A stretch of DNA of 64,000 bases from Chitinophaga sp. E66 (GTDB taxonomy: Bacteria > Bacteroidota > Bacteroidia > Chitinophagales > Chitinophagaceae), in NCBI GenBank assembly GCA_019285755.1, contig CP079103.1, positions 2,728,001 through 2,792,000 of the forward strand. Reading direction: 5' to 3'. Positions 1 to 8,945 of the stretch are shown piece after piece. Below the pieces are notes generated by a model. The model saw nothing but the letters and a program-made list of their open reading frames with translations, had not been told where the DNA came from and did not search any database. The position numbers and the translations under genes are program-made. Position 1 is the first letter of the stretch. Every line of letters starts with the position of its first letter.

Positions 1-1233
1 CCGACCTGAACGAGGGCGTATGGGCTACCGTTTTCATAAAAAATGGTGAAGAAAACACGATGTACCTGCGATATACAAAAGACCGAATGATTGACAGCAT
101 CAGTATCAGTGAAAGCGCCGGGTTCCCGGAAGAAGACCTGTTGGCCGGTTTTCAAAAGTTCGAAATGTTGCTGTCCAGCAAAACAGACAGGCCGAAAGTA
201 AAACTGTATGATAAATCCTTCGCTTTTTACGCAGACGACGCCGTTAAAACCATGCAGGAGCGTAAAACAATTCTGAAGCAGCCGCCCTGGTTGTCCGAAG
301 AAATGCAGCAACTCGTGTATCGGGACTATGAACTGGCGATGTATGCCAGCTTCATACTTGATTACCGGAATTCGCTCATCAGGAACTATCTCAACACCAA
401 TAATCAGCAATCTCCCGACAGCGCCGATATCTACACGCCGGTACGCGCGGATTACAAAGTATTGAAAACGCTCGACCTGAATGATCCGCAAATTGTTCTT
501 TGTTTTACCTATGGCGATTTTGTGCGCGAACTGCTACTGAACAAAACCATGAATATTCCCCGGATAGGCGAAACTCCAGTTGCCAAATGGGCCAGGGAGG
601 CGAAGGCATTCCTGTCTCCATTGATCGGATCAGACAAGGGTATGTTTTATGATATGCTTGTCGGCAATGCTTATGCCCTGCAATTCGACCTGGAGCTGCA
701 ACCCTTGTCGCCCCGGCAGATCGCCAACATCCAGTCATATTACAAAGGTGGTGATATGGAAAACTGTTGCTGCGGAGAAACGATGAAATCCTGCCATCGG
801 CACGGGCAAAAGAAAACCTGAAAGTGAACCATACGCCCGAGGTGCCGAATGACGCACTGATGAGCGCCATTGTTTCAAGATACAAGGGCAAAGCCGTGGT
901 CATGGATTTCTGGGCCACGTGCGGCCCCTGCCTCGAGGCGATCGTACAATCCAGAGATTTCAAAAAGCAACTGTCCGGCAAAGATGTGGCATTCGTGTAT
1001 GTCAGCGGCCCTTCGTCCCCGAAAACACAATGGGAATACCATATTCAAGGCATTGGGGAGAACAATACTACCTGACCAAAGCGCAGTGGGAATACATCAC
1101 GGAAAAATACGATTTCACCGGCATTCCGACTTACATGCTGTTCGACAAGCAGGGCGAGCCCTTCAAACTGTTTACCGGTTACCCCGGGAACGATACCATG
1201 CAAAAACTAATCAGGGAGGCGATGGGAGAGTGA
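1..1233 (+). CDS. TlpA-family thioredoxin-like protein, 5' end outside window, frameshifted
   Basis: This is a periplasmic thiol-disulfide oxidoreductase of the TlpA/ResA type. The reading frame is open from base 3, so the true start lies before the window. The first ~250 residues are the helical, poorly conserved N-terminal part that many Bacteroidota TlpA proteins carry. A thioredoxin domain follows from ~840, with a redox CxxC in WATCGPC (~912-935) and the cis-Pro segment TGIPTYMLFD (~1117). The usual WATWCGPC has lost one Trp, which could be a 3-base deletion. The frame changes near 760-770 and again near 1050-1075, but the protein continues smoothly across both. The family is clear; the redox partner is unknown. 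Confidence 0.8.
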
Positions 1234-1295
1234 CCTGCTTTGGATTATCCGCCAATAACCCATAATTTAAGCGATCCCTTTTAAATGAAACCATC

Positions 1296-2161
1296 ATGCT
1301 AACTAAACTCAGACTCAGCCTGTTGATCCTGCTTACGCTCTGCATTTCCGCGCAGGCGCAGCATGGCAAAAAGGTACGCCTCTTTATTATCGGCAACAGC
1401 TTTTCACAGAATGCCGCAGACTTCCTGCCCCAGATTACCCATGAAGCAAAGATCAACCTGGAAATGGGCCGCGCCGAACTGGGCGGTTGCTCGCTGGAAA
1501 GGCACTGGAAGCTGGCGGAGTCCGGGGAAAAGGCCTACAAAGGCAAAGCCCTGCGGGAAATGCTGGCAGACGGAAAATGGGACATCGTGACCATCCAGCA
1601 ATACTCCCTGCTTTCCGGAGATTCCGCCACGTACGAGCCCTATGCCCGCAAGCTGGTAGATATGATCCGGACACTGCAACCCGGGGCAAAGATCTTCATT
1701 CACCAGATCTGGGCTTACAGGAACGATGCGGCGGCCTTCGGAAAAATCGATGGAGAACATCGGGCAAAGAGCGCGGAAGAGATGCACAAACACGTAAGGG
1801 CCGCCTATCACCAGGTAGCGGCAGACCTGGGACTGAGCATCATCCCCACGGGCGACGCCTTCCGGGCCATGGACGCCGATCCGCGCTGGCATTACAATAA
1901 AGACACCACTTACGATTTCAAGCACCCGAAACCCGGCCAGCTGCCCGATCAGACCAACTCCCTGCATATCGGGTATGTGTGGCGCGACGGCAAGCTGGTA
2001 TTTGACCCCAACCACGCTAATGCCGCAGGCTGTTACCTGGGCACCCTGGTATGGTTCCAGACGCTGCTAGGCGGCGATGTGAAAAAGTTACCTTTAAGCC
2101 CGCCGAAGTGTCCCCGGAAATGGCGAAACAATTCCGCCAGGTGGTCGCGGGCCTGAAATAA
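1296..2161 (+). CDS. DUF4886 SGNH-like hydrolase, secreted
   Basis: The protein of about 288 residues starts with a signal peptide (MLTKLRLSLLILLTLCISAQA) cut before QHGKK. The block IIGNSFSQNAADFL matches the N-terminal motif of DUF4886 proteins, an SGNH/GDSL-type esterase group. Further hallmarks are WDIVTIQQYS and the C-terminal DPNHANAAGCYLGTLVW, which carries the His of the SGNH layout. Such proteins act in the periplasm, probably on acylated sugars or glycans; the substrate cannot be told from sequence. One base shift near 2088 moves the last ~24 codons into the frame that stops at 2159-2161. Confidence 0.8.
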
Positions 2162-2166
2162 CTTAC

Positions 2167-2624
2167 ATGGAAGATAAGATTGCTCATAAACGTGCGTTGA
2201 AGGATTACTGCGAACAGGTCGTCCTTCAGCGCATTGCCATTACACAGCAGGCTATGGATGCCGCCCAGCAGGCGGCAAACCAGGAAAGCAAGAGCTCCGT
2301 GGGCGATAAGTACGAGACCGCCCGGGCCATGAGCCAGCTGGAAAAAGACATGCACGCCCGCCAGCTGGCGGCGCACCAGCAAGACCTCCACGCCCTGCGG
2401 AGCGTCAACGCACAGGCGATGTATCAGCAACCTGCCGCCGGGGCGTTCATACGGGCTTCCACGGCCAGCTTCTTCATCTGCGCCGGCCTGGGAAAACAGG
2501 CCGTGAACGGGGAAACGGTCATTTTCCTTTCCCCATATCCCCGCTGGCGCGGCAGCTCATGCAAAAAAGCACCGGGGACGCATTCGAGTTTAAAGGAAAG
2601 AACACCATCCTGGAGGTGTATTGA
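2167..2624 (+). CDS. GreA/GreB-like coiled-coil protein
   Basis: This short cytosolic protein (~152 aa) follows the DUF4886 gene after 5 bp. Its N-terminal half is a long Ala/Gln-rich helix (EQVVLQRIAITQQAMDAAQQ). The C-terminal half carries the GreA/GreB-type FKBP-like tail, seen as ISPLARQLMQKSTGDAFEFK in the shifted frame after ~2540. Bacteroidota proteins of this shape are often mislabelled 3-oxoacyl-ACP synthase, but no thiolase residues are present. It may bind the RNA polymerase secondary channel, which is inferred from family only. One indel lies near 2535-2545. Confidence 0.65.
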
Positions 2625-2666
2625 AAGTTGATTCTGTATTACCTTTGCGAATTACAAAACGTATTC

Positions 2667-3722
2667 ATGAGTCAATTTCCGCATATACACCTGCCATTAC
2701 GCAATAAACTGACCTTTACCGCTAACCCGGTCAACGTGATCCCCTGCCCAAAGGGGAGATCCTCATGAACTTTGCCAGTCAGCCCCTGCTGACGAAGCTG
2801 GACGCCGGTTTTGAGATCGTATGGGAGAAAATCATGCCCGGATCACAGGCCAACTACGCCAGCAGCAAGCTTTCCACTTCGCCGGACGGCCGCCTCATAG
2901 CCATCGCCGGCATGCGGGACGTGCGCATCCTGGATGCGGAAGCGGAGCATGTCCTCCATATAGTGGAGCATGGCCCCTGGGGATGGGTGCTGGGCGCGGC
3001 CTGTTTCTTCTCAAAGGACGGGAAATCGATCTGGTACGTTTTACCCGGCGAAGGCGATGACAACGACACCATCCAGGTGATGGATGCGGTAACTTTCGAA
3101 GTGATCGCGACACAGCCGCTGATGGATCGCCACCAGCGCGTATATACCTTCCACGCCACACCTGATGCGGGGATTATTCTGCTGGAGATCTCCGCAGGGC
3201 AGGAAGCTTCAGGTATTAGAATTGTCCCTGCAGGAGGGTACCGTTACCCTGAGCCCGGTTCCAGATTGCGAAGACGTCATTTTCGGCAACTTCGCGCCTT
3301 CGGGCAGGGAATTCTTGGCCGCGCCGCAGAATGACGGTCCGCTGGACTTTTTCGCCTTTCCGGACATCAGCAAGATCGCCAGCCAGGAACAGGAGGCCAT
3401 CTTTGCCGGCAGCGAAGACTTCCCCTCGGCGGAGCCTGACAATATCAATTACACCGCCTTGTTCGTGGATGATCACAGTATCCTGATCATGTCCCATTAC
3501 GGAAGGGTCCTGCTGTTGGACAGGCAGACGCTCCAATGCAAGGCGGAGGTGATGCCGGAAGGGATCGAATTCACCGCTCATGACGAACTTGGCAATCCTA
3601 CCACCGAACCTGAAGAGACCTATGATTATAGCAGCAACATCATCCATGTAATGATCGTACATGATCAACTGCTGCTGACCACGGCAGACGGTGAATTGCG
3701 GCGGTATGACCTGCCGGTGTAA
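2667..3722 (+). CDS. Beta-propeller (WD40-like) protein of unknown role
   Basis: About 351 residues with no signal peptide. Repeated beta-blade patterns are visible, such as SPDGRLIAIAGMRDVRILD, FFSKDGKSIWYVLPG and DHSILIMSHYGRVLLLD. These have the strand spacing of WD40/YVTN propellers, though the classic GH-WD pairs are missing. The start is the ATG at 2667. Indels near 2750 and near 3200 break the frame. I do not recognise a specific family. A ligand- or protein-binding propeller is the most that can be claimed. Confidence 0.55.
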
Positions 3723-3921
3723 GCCGGTAGCCCATTCGGTAATGCAATGTTAACGCAGGCCAGATCCGCGCGGCCGATGCGGTAAATTACAGACATTTGT
3801 ACTGTCATAATTCCGTGCCCCCAAGGTAACCCCATACGGCAGGCGCCGCCGTTTATCGCCTATCCTCCGCGCCATATGAAAAGCCAGGACATGATCATCG
3901 TTCACGTAAAACTGATATCAT

Positions 3922-4616
3922 ATGTCTCGGTCACATTCCAACAACGCACCTTCCCGCCGCGACTTTATCGGACAGGCCGCCATAGGCGCAGCAGCGCTCG
4001 GACTGGCGTGGCTTTCTTCCCCATTACCGGCGGTTGCCGCTGAAAGCGCCGCACTGGCAGGCCCGGCCGACGAATGGTTTAAAAAGATCACCGGCAAACA
4101 CCGACTGGTGGTAGACGCGCCGCGCCCGCACGGTATTTTCCCCTTCGCCTGGCCGAAGGTCTTCCTCCTGACCAATGCCATGACAGGCACGCCGGAAAAA
4201 GACTGCTCGGTGGTGGTGGTCCTGCGGCACGACGCCATCCCGTATGCCCTGCATACCGACCTGTGGAGCAAGTACAAATTCGGGGAAATGTTCAAAGCCG
4301 AAGATCCCGCCACGCACGCGCCCTCCGTACGCAACCCCTTCTGGCAGCCGGGGCCAACGATTTCAGCGTACCCGGCGTAGGGCCGGTGGAGATCGGCATC
4401 GACCAGCTGCAGAAAAGCGGCGTATTGTTCTGTGTATGCAACATGGCACTGACGGTTTATAGCGCCGTTGCCGCCCAGCAGACGGGCATGGCCGCCGAAG
4501 CCGTTAAGTCCGAGTGGCAGGCGGGTGTGCTGCCGGGGATACAGCTGGTGCCATCGGGCGTGTGGGCCATCGGGAGGGCGCAGGAGAAGGGTTGCGGCTA
4601 CTGCTTTGCAGGATAG
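3922..4616 (+). CDS. Tat-exported DsrE-like protein
   Basis: The N terminus has a twin-arginine signal (SRRDFIGQ, then an Ala-rich hydrophobic stretch ending AVAA), so the folded protein is exported by Tat. The mature part (~190 aa) contains VVVVLRHDAIPYAL and KSGVLFCVCNMALTVYSAV, a layout I associate with DsrE/F-superfamily proteins, and ends in VWAIGRAQEKGCGYCFAG. The two conserved Cys in CGYC could bind a persulfide or metal; this is inference. One indel near 4345-4355 breaks the frame. The stop at 4614-4616 is 3 bp before the cytochrome gene, so the two are very likely co-transcribed. Confidence 0.7.
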
Positions 4617-4619
4617 TTT

Positions 4620-5540
4620 ATGCACCGCAGCCTGATCGTGCCGGCGCTCTTCCTGGCGCTGACCGCCTGCCGCCGCCAGCAGCATGCGAAGGCAGAGGTA
4701 TGGTTGCCCCGGACACCACTTCCATCGCCCGGTTGCCCGACGGGGAAGCCATCCGTTATGGGCGTATGCTCATTATGCACACCGCGAGGTTCTTCGGGCC
4801 GGAGGGGTCTGTGTCCCGTTCCACCAATGGGATGAACTGCCAGAACTGTCACCTCGCCGCCGGTACGCAGCCCTGGGGAATAACCTGTCGGCCGCCTGGG
4901 CTACGTATCCTAAATACCGCGACCGCAGCGGCAGCGTGGAATCGCTGGAAAAGAAGATCAACGATTGTTTCGAGCGGAGCCTTAACGGCAGTCCTATCGA
5001 CAGCACCGGCCGCGAAATGCGGGCCATGACCGCATATATGCGGTGGCTGGCGCAGAAAGTTCCCCGCAACGTGAAGCCGGCAGGCAGCGGCATCATGCAG
5101 TTGCCCTGGCTGCGGCATGCCGCGGATCCTGGGCGCGGGCAGCTCGTTTATATGTTGCATTGCGCGTCGTGCCACGGTTTGGATGGCCGTGGCCGGAAGG
5201 CGGGCGAAGAATACCAGTACCCGCCGCTGTGGGGGCGGCACAGTTTCAACACCGGCGCTGGCATCTTCCGCATCAGCAAAATGGCCGGATATATTTACAA
5301 CAACATGCCCTGGGCGCAACCTGGCAAAAGCCGCGGCTTAGTGCGGACGAAGCGTGGGACGTAGCCGCATGGATCGTATCGCGCCCACGGCCAGGCAAGG
5401 CATACCCGGCCGACTGGCCAGACATCCGAACAAAACCGCCCGACCATCCCTTCGGGCCATATGCCGATACCTTTTCCGAAACCCGGCACAAGTACGGCCC
5501 CTTCGGGCCGATGATGCCGGCATCAGCTAACAAACCATAA
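4620..5540 (+). CDS. TsdA-like dihaem cytochrome c (thiosulfate dehydrogenase family)
   Basis: An exported cytochrome of ~306 aa. Two haem-binding CxxCH motifs are present: CQNCH (~4835-4850, inside NGMNCQNCHLAAGTQPWG) and CASCH (~5161-5175). The blocks KKINDCFERSLNG, PPLWGRHSFNTGAGI and EAWDVAAWIVSRPRP are characteristic of the TsdA thiosulfate dehydrogenase family and related c-type cytochromes. The N terminus ends a hydrophobic stretch with TAC, a likely lipobox. At least three indels interrupt it (near 4690-4700, 4880 and 5325). It sits between two DsrE-type genes, which fits periplasmic sulfur-compound oxidation or reduction. Substrate and direction are not shown. Confidence 0.8.
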
Positions 5541-5549
5541 ACGATAAAA

Positions 5550-5960
5550 ATGAAAACGCTGATCTCCCTTTTATTACTGCTGACCGGCCTTTCCGCCATG
5601 GCCCAACAGACGCCTTACAAGGTGATTTTCGACCTCACCAGTAAAGACCCCGCCAACCACCAGGCGCTGGTGCGGCAGGCAAAGAGCATCCTGGACGGGC
5701 GGCCCGACGCGCAACTGGAAGTAGCCATTTACAGCGAGGCGCTTCCCTTTGTATGTAAAGAAAAGTCGACCCTTAAACCAGAGCTGGAAGCCCTGCTGCA
5801 AACGGGACGGATCAAGTTCAAAGTATGCGGCGAAACCATGAAAAGAAGGCAGGTAGCCGCCTCCGATCTGATCACCGGGGTAGAAGTGGTGCCAGATGCC
5901 ATTTATGAGATCATCACCCGGCAGAAGGAGGGGTGGGGTTATATTAAAGTGGCGCAGTGA
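5550..5960 (+). CDS. Periplasmic DsrE/DsrF-family protein
   Basis: Intact 136-aa protein with a signal peptide ending AMAQ. The fold-defining blocks of the DsrE family are present: PYKVIFDLTS at the first strand, AQLEVAIYSEALPFV, IKFKVCGETMKRR with the conserved Cys, and the C-terminal TRQKEGWGYIKVAQ. In DsrE/TusD proteins this Cys carries persulfide sulfur. Here the protein is exported, so a role as periplasmic sulfur carrier or binding partner of the upstream cytochrome is inferred. It begins 9 bp after the cytochrome stop and closes the operon. Confidence 0.8.
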   Translation: MKTLISLLLLLTGLSAMAQQTPYKVIFDLTSKDPANHQALVRQAKSILDGRPDAQLEVAIYSEALPFVCKEKSTLKPELEALLQTGRIKFKVCGETMKRRQVAASDLITGVEVVPDAIYEIITRQKEGWGYIKVAQ

Positions 5961-6118
5961 AGCGGGAAGCCGGAGGAGTAAATAGCTGCCGGACGAAATG
6001 CAAACTAATCAATGCGGATGCCCTGTATATTCGTATATACAAGATAGTTTCAAGACAAATCACTGGGATATAGAAAGTTATTTCCCTATTTTGGTCTGCT
6101 TTTTAACCAAAATAAAAA

Positions 6119-6730
6119 ATGATGAAATTATCCCAAATCTCCCTGTTAGTCTTGTTAACATCCGCAGTATTCCTGGTAACCTCATGCGGCAAGGACGGCG
6201 AAACCGGTCCTGCCGGCACCACCGGCCAAAAAGGCGATAAAGGCGACAAAGGCGACCCGGGTGCTCCAGGCGCCCCTGGCACTCCCGGTACGCCCGGCGC
6301 TCCAGGCAATACAGGTATTATCTATTCCGCCTGGCTGGATGTAGCTTACAAACCAGACACTATTCACACTTCCGGCGGGGGCATTGACACCATCGGGTAT
6401 TATGCCGAGATCCCCGCGCCGAAGCTGACCGCGCAATTGCTGGCTACCGCTGATGTGAAACTTTATATCAACCTGTCTACCGCCGCAGCCCCTGTGATCG
6501 CGCCTTTGCCCTATAACGACCGTAGCGGGATCTTGATCAGATTCGTTGCGTATACGGGCGTCCTGGAAATCGATTCAAACATCGATGGCAGCACCTATGT
6601 TGACAGGAACGGCGCGAAAAACCTGCAGTACCGCTACATGATCGCTCCCGGAGGCACAACGGCCCGTAAAGCCGACATCAACTGGAACGACTATCAGGCA
6701 GTAAAAGCTTACTTCGGTCTGCAGGACTAA
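6119..6730 (+). CDS. Collagen-like lipoprotein
   Basis: Intact 203-aa protein. The signal peptide ends in a lipobox (LVTSC), so it should be lipid-anchored. Next comes a short collagen-like stretch of Gly-X-Y triplets (~residues 27-66; GETGPAGTTGQKGDKGDKG, then GAP/GTP triplets). A ~135-aa beta-rich C-terminal domain follows. Bacteroidota genomes carry many such proteins. The triplets can form a triple helix that displays the C-terminal head on the surface. It stands alone and is followed by a strong terminator. Function unknown. Confidence 0.85.
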   Translation: MMKLSQISLLVLLTSAVFLVTSCGKDGETGPAGTTGQKGDKGDKGDPGAPGAPGTPGTPGAPGNTGIIYSAWLDVAYKPDTIHTSGGGIDTIGYYAEIPAPKLTAQLLATADVKLYINLSTAAAPVIAPLPYNDRSGILIRFVAYTGVLEIDSNIDGSTYVDRNGAKNLQYRYMIAPGGTTARKADINWNDYQAVKAYFGLQD

Positions 6731-6754
6731 TCCTACATCCGCCGGATGAACAAC

Positions 6755-6788
6755 AAAAAAGCGCGGTGCTCATGCACTGCGCTTTTTT
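6755..6788 (+). terminator. Rho-independent terminator after the collagen-like lipoprotein gene
   Basis: AAAAAAGCGCGGTGC pairs with GCACTGCGCTTTTTT across a TCAT loop, with one G-T wobble. The stem ends in a T run. It begins 24 bp after the stop codon. Confidence 0.9.
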
Positions 6789-6874
6789 CATTGAGGCCGG
6801 CAGCATAGGGATAAATTTTTCCCTATGCCCCGTTAACCGGGCATGCGGTATATTTGGAACTAAACCATTGCAAG

Positions 6875-7240
6875 ATGTATCAGAAGAAAATACCCGAGAT
6901 GCTCGATTGCGGGCTGGCAGTATCCGTGAAAGTGATCGGCGGTAAATGGAAGGCCTGGATCATCGACTGCATCCGGCGGGGGTATCGCGGCCAAGCGCCA
7001 TCCATCGGGAAATGAATGTCGTGGCGCCAGGATCATCAACCTTAACCTGAAAGAGCTGGAGGAGATGGGTATCATCTACAAGGAAGTGTTTGCCGAGGTA
7101 CCCGCCCGCGTGGAGTACCGCTTTACCCCGGTAGGCGCCAGCATCCTGCCTGTGATCGACGTACTGGAACAATGGGGCAATACGCATAAGGAGCACATCA
7201 ACCGCCATCATGACGGATATGAGGTAGGAACTGCCAGTTC
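6875..7240 (+). CDS. HxlR-family winged-helix regulator, frameshifted
   Basis: The N terminus MYQKKIPEMLDCGLAVSVK and IGGKWKAWIIDCI are the classic start of HxlR/MarR-like one-domain regulators. The rest (AIHREMNVVAP, IINLNLKELEEMGII, VEYRFTPVGASILPVI) completes the winged helix but is split over three frames, with indels near 6985-6995 and 7028. These regulators often sense electrophiles or oxidants through a Cys near the N terminus; Cys12 is present here. It converges with the oxidoreductase gene on the other strand, a common regulator/target pairing. The exact 3' end is uncertain (7227-7258). Confidence 0.7.
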
Positions 7241-7250
7241 AACCCGGCCG

Positions 7251-8143
7251 TTAACTGACCTTCCGCAACACTTTAATGATAGCGGCATGTTCTTCCTTGC
7301 CATACCCCGCATCCATCGCCCGCTGGAAGATATCTGCGGCAAACCGCGGCAGCTCATCGTTAATCCCCGCCTCGGCGGAATGCTGCACCAGCAGGTGCAG
7401 ATCGCGGCCGGTTGTATCCACGGTGCTTTCGGGATCAACGAATGCATTGTCCGCAATCACCTTGCCCATATGTTTGGACTCAAGCGCCAGCATGGGTGAA
7501 ATACTATGAATCAGCTCCCGAACTTCTCCGGGCTGAAACCTTCCTGCTCGCTGATCAGCGCCCCATGCACGAACCCGATCCAGCTGCCGGCCAGGTAAGA
7601 AAGTACTGCTGCGAACAGCACCGCCGAAAATCCGGGATCCGCTCCCAGGAAATCGGTATTGCCTAACGCCCGAAGCGTGCTTTCATGGGCTTTATATAGC
7701 GCTTCATGCCCGCTGAACGTGATCGTGGCTTCCGGGGTACCGATCTGCCGGGGCCAGGCCAGGATATCGCCATTGAGGCACGAAGCCCCGTGCCGTTGCG
7801 CCCAGGCATCCAGCGCGCGGGCTTCTTTTGGGGTACCGGTGCTTAGCTGGATGAGCGTCTTGCCATCAAGGATGGAGGTTACTTCGGGGGTACGGATGAT
7901 CTTATCTGCCGTGGCATAATCTGAAACGCATATCACCGTGATGGGACTGGCGGCAATGGCATCAGCGGCGCTGGCAGCGGCAGCGGCGCCTTTCTCTATA
8001 AAAGCTTTCAATTTGTTCTGATCCCTGTTCCAGACGGTCACCTGCCCACCGCTGGCCAATAACGCCTGCGCAAGCGCCGATCCCATGGAGCCTAACCCGA
8101 TTACTGAAACTTTCGCTCCTTTGCTGTTTGTTGTCTGTGTCAT
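7251..8143 (-). CDS. NAD(P)-dependent oxidoreductase, 6-phosphogluconate/HIBADH type
   Basis: A Rossmann protein of about 297 aa. The dinucleotide fold GLGSMGSALAQALLASG sits near the N terminus, followed by VTVWNRDQNK, whose Arg suggests NADPH preference. QLSTGTPKEAR corresponds to the substrate-binding motif of beta-hydroxyacid dehydrogenases and imine-reductase-like proteins. The C-terminal helical domain is in a second frame after an indel near 7500 (ESKHMGKVIADNAFVD, EEHAAIIKVLRKVS). Substrate unknown. It is transcribed toward the HxlR gene. Confidence 0.75.
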
Positions 8144-8243
8144 ATTGATGCACTTATTTGGTTACGGGAGCAAAGCTAATCCAGTCGGAAGCCCACATCA
8201 ATACGGGATAAAAGATTCAGGTGGGGAAAAATTTGTCCTGGCC

Positions 8244-8776
8244 TTACACGTCAAAATGATCTTCACTGACCAGTCCGCGGATAAAGGTTTCGAAGTTTTT
8301 AGCCAGAAAGGTCTTTTTGAATTTAGACTCCTGGTCGATATGCACGACTTCCGGCTCGCCGGCCTTTCCACATTTAGAATAATCGAGGAGGATCATGTCG
8401 TGGCCGGCGGAAGGGCAGTCGCAAATGTATACCCCGATAGCCGGATACCCCCATTCTTCCATCATAAACTTACTCCCCAGGCTACCGCACAGGGAATAGG
8501 GTTTTTCCTTCCGATACCCATAATCCCGGTAATAGCGACATGATCGTCGGCCCATGAAGTGGGTTTCTTAGTGGGGAAGCAATTTTTGACAGGTATCCCG
8601 CCATTGTGGAGCTTCATTAATTCGATGTAAGCGGCAGGAAGTTTATAGCCTAGCTCCGCCTCGATGGCGACGATCAGATCATCCGCAGGAGGTGCTTCCA
8701 CATAGTCCTCCAATGCATATTCGTCATCGTCCCAGAAGTCAGTGAAATCAAAGTCCTGGAATATCTTAATTTCCAT
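8244..8776 (-). CDS. SMI1/KNR4 (SUKH) family protein
   Basis: About 178 aa. The N-terminal helix pair (IVAIEAELGYKLPAAYIELMKLHNGG) is the SUKH signature, followed by ITGIMGIG. In the second frame come GVYICDCPSAGHDMILLDY and HIDQE, the acidic core strands, and the closing KNFETFIRGL. An indel near 8480-8505 separates the halves. SUKH proteins often act as immunity proteins of polymorphic toxins, but no toxin gene is adjacent, so this may be an orphan immunity gene or a housekeeping SUKH protein. Confidence 0.75.
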
Positions 8777-8945
8777 GCAAATATTGATTTTATTTCCGTC
8801 CCTAAATTATTGCTTAATAACAGATGCTTACCCCTGAATTCGTGCATTTCAGCACAGAAACCATGCATTCCGGCACATAAGCCACATCCCGTGAGCGCTT
8901 CCCCTTAGCTTCGTGGGTATCCACGAACCATATCAATACCGGATC

